Assembly (NCBI GenBank): GCA_011389715.1
Contig: JAABTU010000333.1
Coordinates: forward strand, 1-33,526
Reading direction: 5' to 3'
Length of the DNA: 33,526 bases
From: Desulfotignum sp.
Lineage (GTDB): Bacteria > Desulfobacterota > Desulfobacteria > Desulfobacterales > Desulfobacteraceae
Under the pieces are notes generated by a model that saw only the letters and a program-made list of their open reading frames with translations, made no database searches and was not told the DNA's origin. Positions 26,017 through 33,526 of the stretch are shown piece after piece. Both the position numbers and the translations under genes were made by a program. The first letter of the stretch is position 1. Each line of letters starts with the position of its first letter.

Positions 26017-27288
26017 TCAACAGGTTTCAGGGATGATGCGGCAGACATCCAAAATCTGTGTTTTTCCCTTTATTTTCAACGCACCCAGCTGATCGATCCG
26101 GGCTATGTTGCCAAGGGTTTCAATATCCGCTTTCATCTCATCAAAGACCTTTGCGGACAGATAAATCTCATTTCCCCTGGCCATGGACTGCAGGCGCTGG
26201 GCCGAATTCACCGTATCTCCTATGACCGTATAGTTCAGATGGTTCTCCTCGCCTAAAAACCCGGCAATCAACTCCCCGGTGTTGATGCCCACCGTCATTT
26301 TCAATTTTTCACAGATCCCCCCTTTTTTATGCTTGAACCGGTTAAAGGCAAAAAACATGTCAAGGGCCGCAGACACGGCATGGAGACTGCATTTTTCATC
26401 ATGCAGGGGGGCGCCGAAAATGGCCATCACGCAGTCACCCATCAATTTATCCAGGGTTCCGGAATGTTTAAATACAACGGGAATCATATGGGAAAAAAAA
26501 TCATTCAGGATCACCACCACCTCTTCAGGGGAAATCGTTTCTGAAAGGGTTGTGAACCCCTGAAGATCTGCAAAAAGAATACAGGCTTTTATCCGCTCCC
26601 CGCCCAGTCGGGGCCGGCCGCTTTTCAAAATTTTATCCACCACATTTTTTGAAAAAAAACGGGACAAGTACATAATATGCTTTTCTTCACTGAGCTTGTC
26701 GAAATAAAACCGCTGAAAGGAAACCGTATTCATCAAATGATCCCTGACAATGGCATAAAAGTAGCTGTCTGCGGCTTGAAACCCCTGTTTTTTATTTTTA
26801 AATAAAACCAAAGCCCCATGAACATCTCCCCGTGAAATCATGGGCATCGCATAAAGCGATCCTTCCATATCATTGAATTCATCATAGTTGCTTACGTCTT
26901 CAATGATGATTTCTTCTTTGCCCGTTGTCAGGTTTTTCAACAGGCGGCTTTGCCGTAAAAAAGAATAATCCATCTGATTGTCAAAACTCGATCCGATGAT
27001 TTTCCCCTGGTGGTGCAAAAAATCCTTAAACAGATACAACACCGCACCGGACAGATTTTTATACTTGACCAGACAATCCAGTTGACTTCGCCAGATCCGA
27101 TCATGATCGGTAACGTCAATGGATTTCATTGCGGCAACCATTTCTTTTATAATGGACAGTTCATTGATTTTATGTTCATACTTTTGCTGGACAGTTAAAA
27201 ATTTATTTGTAATAAATTGAAACTGGGCCGGGCTCGGGGTGCTTGTCAGCTTTGTGCCGTCCATCATATCTTCCTTTTCCGACATCAT
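26017..27288 (-). CDS. GAF-type sensor with class III adenylate/guanylate cyclase domain
   Basis: A 423-aa cytoplasmic protein. Residues ~45-205 look like a GAF sensor domain (LSGAVLYLF, GSLYAMPMISRGDVHGALVLF). Residues ~230-400 form a class III nucleotide cyclase: CILFADLQGFTTLSE with the first metal Asp, HSGTLDKLMGDCVMAIFGAP with the second, VGINTGELIAGFLG, and YTVIGDTVNSAQRLQ. The catalytic core looks intact, so it should make a cyclic nucleotide; cAMP versus cGMP cannot be decided by eye. Its ATG overlaps the stop of the HDOD gene (ATGA), so both are produced together. A plausible receiver of its product is the cNMP-binding PilB-type ATPase at 14163-16379. Confidence 0.92.
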   Translation of the reverse strand: MMSEKEDMMDGTKLTSTPSPAQFQFITNKFLTVQQKYEHKINELSIIKEMVAAMKSIDVTDHDRIWRSQLDCLVKYKNLSGAVLYLFKDFLHHQGKIIGSSFDNQMDYSFLRQSRLLKNLTTGKEEIIIEDVSNYDEFNDMEGSLYAMPMISRGDVHGALVLFKNKKQGFQAADSYFYAIVRDHLMNTVSFQRFYFDKLSEEKHIMYLSRFFSKNVVDKILKSGRPRLGGERIKACILFADLQGFTTLSETISPEEVVVILNDFFSHMIPVVFKHSGTLDKLMGDCVMAIFGAPLHDEKCSLHAVSAALDMFFAFNRFKHKKGGICEKLKMTVGINTGELIAGFLGEENHLNYTVIGDTVNSAQRLQSMARGNEIYLSAKVFDEMKADIETLGNIARIDQLGALKIKGKTQILDVCRIIPETC

Positions 27289-29162
27289 GAAATCAAGCGT
27301 ACCAATTGGTTGTTTTCTTTTAAAAATACCCCGATATCTGCAATGCGGTCCGCAATTGTTCCAATGGCGACATCTTCAAATAACCCTGTCAGAAGATCCA
27401 TGTGGTCCTTCTGCAGCCCGGGGGTACCGTTTATGCAGTTTTTTTGATCATCTTTATACGTCATGTCCGCCAGGTAATCAGCCAGCCCGGTGATGGCAGC
27501 CAGCCGGGTATGGCTGGCGGAAGATGATGGGAGATGATGAAATGAGATGGCATGCACAAGGGATTCCGGCAGGTTCCACTTCTTTACAATAAGCCCGCCC
27601 ACAACACCGTGGTTATAGCCGAACACCTCCTCTTCAAACTCATGGACCGGCACGCCGGTCTGATTTGACCATTTGATAATCTGCCCGTATTCTTCCGGGA
27701 AATGGTCAATCAAAAAAATTTTGCCAAAATCGTGTAGAATACAGGCGGTAAATATTCCCTGATCTGAAAATTCTTTTTTGTTCCGACACATATACTGCCC
27801 AACCAGAGCGGTTTCAATGGAATGATGCCACAAATTCTTCGGATCAAACAATCCGTCTAAATTTGAGACAGTGAAGGCTTTTGACAGGCTCAATCCAAAG
27901 GCAAGATTCATAATTTCATCCCTGCCCAGAATAATCGACGCCTCTTTTACGGAACTGACCTTCCGGGCCAGGCCGTAAAAAGCGGAATTCACCAGTTTAA
28001 GGATTTTCAGGGTCAATACCTGATCCACCTCAATGATTTTTTTGATATCTTCAATTTCCGTATCAGGGTCCATGGTCAGATTGTAAAGTTGCAATGCCAC
28101 AGACGGTATGGTGGTCAAAGACTCAACACGGTTCAATTTTGAGATGACGTCGGACTGCCTGTTTTTACGCTGGATCAACTGCTTTTCAATTTCGCCTTTC
28201 AAGGCAAGTTCATTGATGATGCTATCACCCCGGCCATTAACCGTTGCGGGGGCCTGGGACTTGATCTTGCCCGATAAGAAAGGAATTAAAGGAGAATTAA
28301 AGGGGAGCCGGGAATAAAAGTTTTTTTGGGCAGAAATGGGAAGGGTGGACAACCCGGCCCAAATCACTTCCTGATCCATTGCCAAAAGTTTATGAAACAA
28401 ACGACCCCGGGCATGTTTAAACATCAAGACATCGGCTTTTAAAGCCGATGCCCGGGTGTCTTCAGCCGGAACCCCACCAGCCGGACCGGATTCCGGAATG
28501 GCACCAGGTGGATGCAATGCATCACCATAGGGTCTAAGACGGGTCAGTGCAACCTGGATCATTTCAGAAAAAGAATGGCCGTCCTTTGGGAAAACAGCCT
28601 CCCCCACTTTGATGGACGCAGTTTTTTCTACCAGTTCTATGATGGTATGGCCAATTTTGGGGACCAGATATTTCAGGCCGGATTCATCTGTGGTATATCC
28701 GAAAACAAGCACTTTGTTGTCTTCAATCACATAAACCGAATCGCTGTCCCGAAAGGCATTTTCGATATCCCCCTCTTTGCCCAGAAGGGACCGGGGAATA
28801 TCTTCTTTGTCACCGGGTTCAACCACCACATACACCATGGCCGTATCCACCCCGGCCCGCAAGGTCATATTGAACAGTTTTGAAATCCACTTGAGCTGCA
28901 ATTCATCAATATGAAAGGGGAACTGATCATCCTTGACCACCCGGGAAACCGACACGCCGGCATTCATGGCTCTCAGCTGTTTTATAATCCGGGCGGCCCT
29001 TTCCTTGTGAGGAATGTCACAGAGGATGGCCGGGTGATGCGCAAGTACCGTTTCCGCCTTTTTTCTGGAAAAATGAAATTCCCGGACAAGATAGTCAAGA
29101 AACGGTTCCGTATTTTGCAGATTCAGCTGTCGGAAAACAATTCTGTATAATGATTGCTGCAT
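27285..29162 (-). CDS. HDOD-domain signalling protein
   Basis: A 625-aa cytoplasmic protein. The HDOD domain at ~340-570 has LTTIPSVALQLYNL, LTLKILKLVNSAFYGL, and ACILHDFGKIFLIDHF with His477-Asp478, then FHHLP. HDOD domains are HD-GYP relatives mostly with regulatory, non-enzymatic roles. The first ~75 residues (YRIVFRQLNL... AGVSVSRV) look like a small alpha/beta domain. Residues ~85-215 have the spacing of a degenerate GGDEF-like domain, ending VGEAVFPKDGHSFSEMIQVA but lacking the GGDEF motif. Between them and the HDOD lies a variable, Pro/Gly-rich linker. It is first gene of the operon with the cyclase. ATG 29162 has no strong ribosome site. Confidence 0.88.
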   Translation of the reverse strand: MQQSLYRIVFRQLNLQNTEPFLDYLVREFHFSRKKAETVLAHHPAILCDIPHKERAARIIKQLRAMNAGVSVSRVVKDDQFPFHIDELQLKWISKLFNMTLRAGVDTAMVYVVVEPGDKEDIPRSLLGKEGDIENAFRDSDSVYVIEDNKVLVFGYTTDESGLKYLVPKIGHTIIELVEKTASIKVGEAVFPKDGHSFSEMIQVALTRLRPYGDALHPPGAIPESGPAGGVPAEDTRASALKADVLMFKHARGRLFHKLLAMDQEVIWAGLSTLPISAQKNFYSRLPFNSPLIPFLSGKIKSQAPATVNGRGDSIINELALKGEIEKQLIQRKNRQSDVISKLNRVESLTTIPSVALQLYNLTMDPDTEIEDIKKIIEVDQVLTLKILKLVNSAFYGLARKVSSVKEASIILGRDEIMNLAFGLSLSKAFTVSNLDGLFDPKNLWHHSIETALVGQYMCRNKKEFSDQGIFTACILHDFGKIFLIDHFPEEYGQIIKWSNQTGVPVHEFEEEVFGYNHGVVGGLIVKKWNLPESLVHAISFHHLPSSSASHTRLAAITGLADYLADMTYKDDQKNCINGTPGLQKDHMDLLTGLFEDVAIGTIADRIADIGVFLKENNQLVRLIS

Positions 29163-29407
29163 GTCACACGTTCATAATTTTCAGCTGGTTCATACCGGCC
29201 GGGTATAAAATTTTATTCCCGTCTCCTTTAATCTTACGCAGATCATTTAAAATATTTACAGATTACAAAATATTAATTTTTTCAACATTGCATTATTTAC
29301 CTTTTCTGTCAATGTTGTATTGCACCCCCGCCCAAAGGGGGATTTTCTGGTGGATAATTCCCTGGTTTTTGAGGTCGGCGGTAAAGGCAAAACCTTTAAA
29401 CAGGTCA

Positions 29408-30101
29408 ACGACCTCCGGCAAAGCCGGAGGCTTGTATTGTGAACCGCTCAAAGCGGTCATAAAAGCGTGAGCCACCTAAAGGTGACTAAAACAATTCCAG
29501 TTGATCTGTTTTTCTATCAGCAGTTTCTGTTTCTGGATGTATTTCCTTACAGTCTCTTCATCTCGTCCAACTGTTGAAACCTAACGCGGGAAACCCGCAA
29601 CCCAGATGCTCCTCCTCATTTTCTTGTTTTTTTTACAGAAACTGAGGAGTAATGCAATAATAACCTCTGGCCCAAAAGTTTTGCCCAACAAAATTGCGTT
29701 TTTTGCCAGCATAGGTTCGAGCTATATGAATAGCGCTTTTCCCTTTAATGTAACCGACAACTTGAGCTACTGAATACTTCGGTGGTATTGCTATCAGCAT
29801 ATGAACGTGATCTCCCATCAGATGCCCTTCAAGAATCTCTGATTCTCTTTGTAATGCCAAATCTCTAAAAACTTCAACGAGATATTTTCTCAGCTGGCCA
29901 TATATTGCTTTTTTCGATATTTTGGAATCCAAACAATATGATACTTGCAATCATAGGTCGTATGGTTTAATTTTCTATTGTTATTCATTAAAAGTCTCCT
30001 TCTCTGTGATCTTTAAGCGGTTCACAGTTTGGGAGACTTTCTTATATTCCCGCAAATGTCAAACTTTGGGAGTCTCCCCGGCATAGCCGGGGGTTTACCT
30101 T
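29408..30101 (-). mobile_element. Decayed IS200/IS605-family element
   Basis: A ~0.7-kb element carrying a broken tnpA on the minus strand. Like IS200/IS605 elements it has subterminal hairpins instead of terminal inverted repeats: CCCCGGC-ATA-GCCGGGG (30076-30092) before tnpA, and CCTCCGGC-AAA-GCCGGAGG (29412-29430), ACCGCT-CAA-AGCGGT (29443-29457) and GCGGG-AAA-CCCGC (29586-29598) after it. Boundaries are estimated from the hairpins and are uncertain by tens of bases. No tnpB or omega-RNA gene is present. Confidence 0.75.
29633..29988 (-). pseudogene. tnpA: IS200/IS605 transposase TnpA, frameshifted and truncated
   Basis: The Y1 HUH transposase starts at ATG 29988 behind AGGAGA and reads MNNNRKLNHTTYDCKYHIVW, then IPKYRKK. 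An A6 run near 29917 puts the rest in the -1 frame, which continues AIYGQLRKYLVEVF with the HUH motif GDHVHMLIAIPPKY and FWARGYYC. The frame ends at a TAA; KKQENEEE, normally following the catalytic-Tyr helix, appears after that stop, while the Tyr itself is missing. The protein should be inactive. The slip site reads A AAA AAG, the classic -1 frameshift heptamer, but the lost Tyr argues for decay. Confidence 0.85.
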
Positions 30102-30133
30102 TGATTAATTACACAAATGATTAATTACACAAA
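30102..30133. repeat. 16-bp tandem direct repeat at element/gene edge
   Basis: TGATTAATTACACAAA occurs twice head to tail with no gap, exactly at the border between the IS200-like element and the broken substrate-binding gene. The second copy forms the first codons of the remaining open frame. It may mark the insertion or a deletion event. Confidence 0.85.
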
Positions 30134-31176
30134 AGCCCTGCAGACCGCCGGTGATGTGTTTGCCGCCAGAAATGAAGACAGCCAGGCTTTTTATTTTTAT
30201 CTGGAGGGCATGGGCCATGCAACCGATGCCCATCAAAACCAGGACTTTCTTGAACGTATCCTGGCTGTCACGGCCCGGATGCCCTCGGAAAAGATCATCG
30301 CCCTGGTTGACGGGGCAGGTGCACAGGATACTGACAATACCGGAAGAATTTTGTATGGGTCTGGTGTGGCAAAATTGGAAGGCCAGGACAAAGAAGGGGC
30401 TGCAAAGCTTTTGAAGGAAATTGTCGCAAGGTTTGCCGGCACCCCTGAAGCTGAGCAGGCAGCCGGAGAACGGGCGTTAAACGCCATACAGATGGCTGTG
30501 GATGCGGTGAACCAGTCAGGACAGAGCGGTTTTACCCTGCTGGTCCGGGACACCCTGTCAGATCCGGCAGGGGCTGCGGCCGCGGTGCGGTATCTGGAAA
30601 AAACAAGGCTGCCTGTATCATCGGCCCCATGGTGACGGCGGAACCTGCCGCTGTCCAGGCCCAGGCGCTGCAAATCCCCATGATCACCCTGAGCCAGCAG
30701 GCCGGGATCCCGGAAACCGGGCAAAGGTGAACTTTGATGCCCTGTTCATTCCGGACAGTCCCCTAAGAGCAGGCCAGATTGCCATGCAGCTCAAATATCA
30801 CGGCTTTCGCGATGTGGTCCTTTTAGGCACAAACATCTGGAATGCAGATACTTTTTTTGAGGCGGTGGGCGATTATCCGCCTCGCACGGTTTTTCCGGTG
30901 GATTTTTATGCGGATAATCCAGCAGAACAGGTGCAGGGATTTGTTGCTGCCTATGAAGAGATGTTCGGCGCCCTGCCCGATTATTTTGCCGCCATTGCCT
31001 TTGATACCGCCAATCTGGTCATGCACTGCCTGTCTGAGCCCGGGCTGACCTCAAAATCCCAATTTGTGCAGACTTTGAAAACCCTGCGTTATGACGGCGG
31101 CGTCACCAGCCCCACATCCTTTGACAAAACCGGGGAATGCATCAAATCCCTCCACCTGCTCGGGGTCACGAACTGA
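30117..31176 (+). pseudogene. Broken LpoA-like/Peripla_BP_6 penicillin-binding protein activator
   Basis: The remnant spans three reading frames. Frame a (30117-30635) has TPR-like helices (ALQTAGDVFAARNEDSQAFY) and then the start of a periplasmic-binding domain (ALNAIQMAVDAVNQSG) from which the strand before it seems deleted. An A6 run near 30598 shifts to frame b (ACIIGPMVTAEPAAVQAQAL... LSQQAGIPETG) that stops at 30729. Frame c (30727-31176) resumes with NFDALFIPDSPLRAGQIA and LGTNIWNADTF to the end, with ~100 or more residues missing between. The 5' end (signal peptide) is gone. The family takes part in activating envelope peptidoglycan synthases; this copy should be non-functional. Confidence 0.8.
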
Positions 31177-31408
31177 ATGGGTAGAGTAGAGCACTGATTC
31201 GGACAGAGATTCCGGCCCTTGCCATTACCGTGCTTTAAAAAAAACAGGCGTTATTGTTGTTCCAACGCCCTATGAACAAAAGTACAATGATGGAAAATCA
31301 AAAAAGGATTTACCATCTATCGGGAAAAACCCCATTACGGTATTTTAATGATCTCTCTTTATCTGATGACAATAAAATTCAATTATCTTTTGCGCTCTTT
31401 TGCGCTGA

Positions 31409-31615
31409 AAAGACAAGAAAAACCTGGCCAGGGAGATGGTATCGGCCCCCAAAATCATTTCGATTTCGAACGGCACTTCAATTTCCGGGAACAGCGAGGT
31501 TACACATTCTCAAAATCCGGAACCGGCCACATTCATTCTCTTTGGCCTCGGCCTGCTGGGTGCTGCCGGTATCGGCAGAAGATCTGGAACTGACCGGCGG
31601 GTGACGTCAAGATAG
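31409..31615 (+). pseudogene. 3' remnant of a PEP-CTERM protein gene
   Basis: In one frame (TAG stop 31613-31615) the sequence ends NPEPATFILFGLGLLGAAGI followed by GRR, the PEP-CTERM sorting signal: Pro-Glu-Pro, a hydrophobic helix and a basic tail, recognised by EpsH/exosortase. The frame is closed 27 bp before the internal ATG at 31436, and no signal peptide or further coding sequence is seen upstream. Only the tail of a former secreted protein therefore remains, unless a 59-aa protein is made from 31436. A terminator follows directly, as expected for the end of a real gene. Confidence 0.65.
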
Positions 31616-31632
31616 GAAAAAATGCAGAAAAG

Positions 31633-31667
31633 AGGCAGGGCTGTTGATTCAGTACCTGCCTTTTTTT
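31633..31667 (+). terminator. Rho-independent terminator after the PEP-CTERM remnant
   Basis: Stem AGGCAGG/CCTGCCT with a 15-nt loop, followed directly by TTTTTTT in total. It is correctly placed and oriented 18 bp after the TAG of the remnant frame. Confidence 0.8.
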
Positions 31668-32200
31668 ATGCCAGTGCCATCAATGCGTATTTTTATTCAC
31701 TGGGCATGACAACCAGATGGAAGATAGTTGTGTCCGGAAGTATTTTTTTCTTGACAATTTGAAATATTTTCTGGAAAGAATAAATAAGATTTTTCCCGGG
31801 ATAACCTCCACAATTTGAGGTCTGAATGAGAAAATTATTAAAATGCTGCACACATCGCTCCTAACTGGAATTGTCTTTTTCGGTTAGGGGCTATTGGTTT
31901 TGAAGAAATGGCACCATGGAAACAGTATCTTTATGTTCCAAATGATTAAATCTAAATGCAATCACATTCAAATAAGTTCCTTTTGCGCCGCAATTACCTG
32001 CTGTATCTAAAAAGCTCCTTTTAAATTATTCGTGAAGTTACTGGTTAATTTGGGGTGTCGGGCATCTGCTGGCGCGATTGCCCTTAAACTACTTCTGTTG
32101 TTATTTCAGCTTTCTATCCTAAAATTGATCATATCGTCAAAGAAATGTTGCTCCATGATCAACCCACATCAGTTTTCAAATTTCATGAAAGGAGAACAAA
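31668..32200 (+). other. Gene-free AT-rich stretch upstream of the secreted protein gene
   Basis: I see no convincing gene here. It holds a hairpin GCTCCTAAC/GTTAGGGGC (31857-31891, 17-nt loop, one G-U pair) and an inverted repeat TTGATCAT/ATGATCAA (32125-32162, 22-nt spacer). The latter ends 38 bp before the next ATG and could be a 5' leader structure or protein site. TTGACA occurs at 31751 without a matching -10. The ribosome site AAAGGAG (32188-32194) belongs to the next gene. Confidence 0.5.
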
Positions 32201-33526
32201 ATGAAACACACAAGCACAATGATTTTGACTGCTTTGTTTATTTTTTTTTCCGCTGTTTGTTTTGCAACAAATGTATGCGCCCAAAATCCTAATTCAGCAT
32301 GGGCTGTGCATTATGGGGGAGATTATTCTCATACCGCCATTTCAGTCGCCCAAACTAAAGATGGCGGGTATATTATTGCAGGTGACGGATATTTGATTAC
32401 AAAATTAGATCCCGGCGGAACGGTTGAATGGCAAAAAGATTACCAGTTAGATTTCTTTTATGCCGCGTATTCCATTGAAGAAACGCAAGATGGTGGTTTC
32501 ATCGTTGCTGGTACAAACCAAAAGAACTACGATGATAAAGTGTGGATATTAAAACTTGATTCCTCTGGAGACACCGAGTGGCAAAAAATGACGACCTACG
32601 AAGGAAATAGTTATTTCAAGTCGAGAGCATATTCAGTAAAAGAGACATTTGACCAGGCAGGCAATGTGGACGGGTACGTAATTGCGGGATCGACAATTCA
32701 TTTGACTAGACAATCATGGGGTATATGGGTGTTAAAACTTGATCTGGAAGGCACCATTGATTGGCAAAAAACATTTAATAAGGGTACTGCTGGTGCTTTC
32801 TCTATTGAACAAACATTTGACAGTGACGGCAATCCTGATGGATATATCATTGCTGGTTCAAACTATTATTATTACGTCTCAAAAGCCTGGATTTTGAAGC
32901 TTGATCAGGATGGAACTTTAATTTGGGACAGGACATATGGCGGCAGCTCACACAATACCCGATCGGTTAAGCAAACTGCTGACGGTGGGTTCATAGCAGC
33001 AGGCTCCGGTAAAGATCTTGACAGTTATCTTGCCCCTGGAAGACATTACTGGGTAGTCAAGCTTGATCAAAATCTTTCTGTCGAATGGAACAAGCTTTAT
33101 GGTGGCTCAATTGGTGAGGATGTACCCTTTTCTGTTCAAGAAGTTGTTGATGCTTTTCGTAATCCCAATGGATATGTCATAGCAGGGGAAACGGCTAATT
33201 TCGGTGCGGGTCAAAAAGACGTTTGGATAATTAAAATTGGTCCTGATGGAAACATCGAATGGGAAAAGACCTATGGCGGCAGTCTTAACGAAAGTGCCAA
33301 TTCAATCCAACAGACTTTTGACCAATTTGGCTATCCAAACGGATATGTTGTTGCAGGTTATACGTGGTCTTATGGCAGCGGCCGCAACAGCTTTATACTG
33401 AAACTAAATGTTAACGGAGAAATACCAGGCTGTGAACTAATGAACACTAGCGATGCAGATGTATTAGATGGATATGTCTTTTTTTATGACAACCCCGTTG
33501 CAACAATAGTTGAAAATTCATATGCA
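32201..33526 (+). CDS. Secreted seven-repeat (probable beta-propeller) protein, 3' end outside window
   Basis: An open frame of 442 codons without a stop up to the window end. The signal peptide is MKHTSTMILTALFIFFSAV then CFATNVCA, with cleavage near CA-Q. Then come seven repeats of ~50-60 residues with the pattern S-(V/I)-x-(Q/E)-T-x-DGG(Y/F)I-(I/V)AG, a variable loop, W-(I/V)-(L/V)-KLD-x-x-G-x-x-x-W-x-K and often TYGG. Seven such units fit a closed beta-propeller. Repeat 7 has lost the tryptophan (LKLNVNGEIPGC). ATG 32201 follows AAAGGAG. Codon use is more AT-rich than in genes left of 29 kb, suggesting separate origin. Function and ligand are unknown; binding or adhesion at the surface is a guess. 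Confidence 0.85.
   Translation, partial: MKHTSTMILTALFIFFSAVCFATNVCAQNPNSAWAVHYGGDYSHTAISVAQTKDGGYIIAGDGYLITKLDPGGTVEWQKDYQLDFFYAAYSIEETQDGGFIVAGTNQKNYDDKVWILKLDSSGDTEWQKMTTYEGNSYFKSRAYSVKETFDQAGNVDGYVIAGSTIHLTRQSWGIWVLKLDLEGTIDWQKTFNKGTAGAFSIEQTFDSDGNPDGYIIAGSNYYYYVSKAWILKLDQDGTLIWDRTYGGSSHNTRSVKQTADGGFIAAGSGKDLDSYLAPGRHYWVVKLDQNLSVEWNKLYGGSIGEDVPFSVQEVVDAFRNPNGYVIAGETANFGAGQKDVWIIKIGPDGNIEWEKTYGGSLNESANSIQQTFDQFGYPNGYVVAGYTWSYGSGRNSFILKLNVNGEIPGCELMNTSDADVLDGYVFFYDNPVATIVENSYA

Noticed and set aside
29408-30101. Clustered short hairpins considered as a CRISPR array or REP cluster
   Set aside because: There is no regular repeat-spacer structure; the hairpins differ from one another and fit the ends of an IS200/IS605 element.
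31254-31604. 116-aa and 81-aa open frames in the debris region
   Set aside because: They are out of frame with the PEP-CTERM signal, lack ribosome sites and have no protein-like pattern.

Overview
The window reads as chromosome of a Gram-negative, strictly anaerobic bacterium, most likely a sulfate reducer of the Desulfobacteraceae type (Desulfobacterota). This rests on gene content: a very large fused CoA-dehydratase-type activase, pyruvate phosphate dikinase together with its DUF299 regulator, Mla-type lipid transport, QueH, a type IV pilus ATPase and a PEP-CTERM remnant. The genus assignment is an inference and could not be searched.

Layout. 1-1514 (-): mlaE-mlaF, the lipid-asymmetry ABC transporter; mlaF runs off the left edge. 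1670-6350 (+): a small ribbon-helix-helix-like protein followed after one base by a 1401-aa activase. 6320-10883 (-): murA, comEC and a membrane protein in one tight operon, behind a tRNA-Leu(UAA) gene that has its own terminator. 11160-12038 (-): rarD, divergent from the + operon maf-yggS-queH (12205-14052). 14163-18454 (-): an ABC-F ATPase, a 69-aa membrane protein, and a PilB-type ATPase carrying a C-terminal cyclic-nucleotide-binding domain. 18631-21342 (+): ppdK with a terminator. 21389-23092 (-): a three-gene cluster of cell-envelope proteins, one an exported pseudo-receiver, divergent from cheR (23149-23946). 23975-24826 (-): the PPDK/PEP-synthase regulatory protein, divergent from a 143-aa protein with an internal duplication and a DUF503 gene. 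25624-29162 (-): a release-factor-like GGQ protein, a GAF/class III nucleotide cyclase and an HDOD protein.

From about 29400 to the right edge the region is degraded accessory DNA. It holds a dead IS200/IS605-type element, a multiply broken LpoA-like substrate-binding gene with a tandem repeat at its 5' edge, the 3' tail of a PEP-CTERM gene with its terminator, about 500 bp without a gene, and a visibly more AT-rich gene for a secreted seven-repeat (probably beta-propeller) protein that runs off the right edge.

Three links stand out. PPDK and its probable regulator are both present. A class III cyclase shares the window with a PilB ATPase that carries an intact-looking cNMP pocket, and comEC is also here, suggesting cyclic-nucleotide control of pilus or DNA-uptake functions. 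The RHH-like gene looks translationally coupled to the giant activase. The less familiar items are the PilB-cNMP fusion, the exported pseudo-receiver cluster with a probable CTG start, the duplicated CQLG protein, and the RHH-activase pair.
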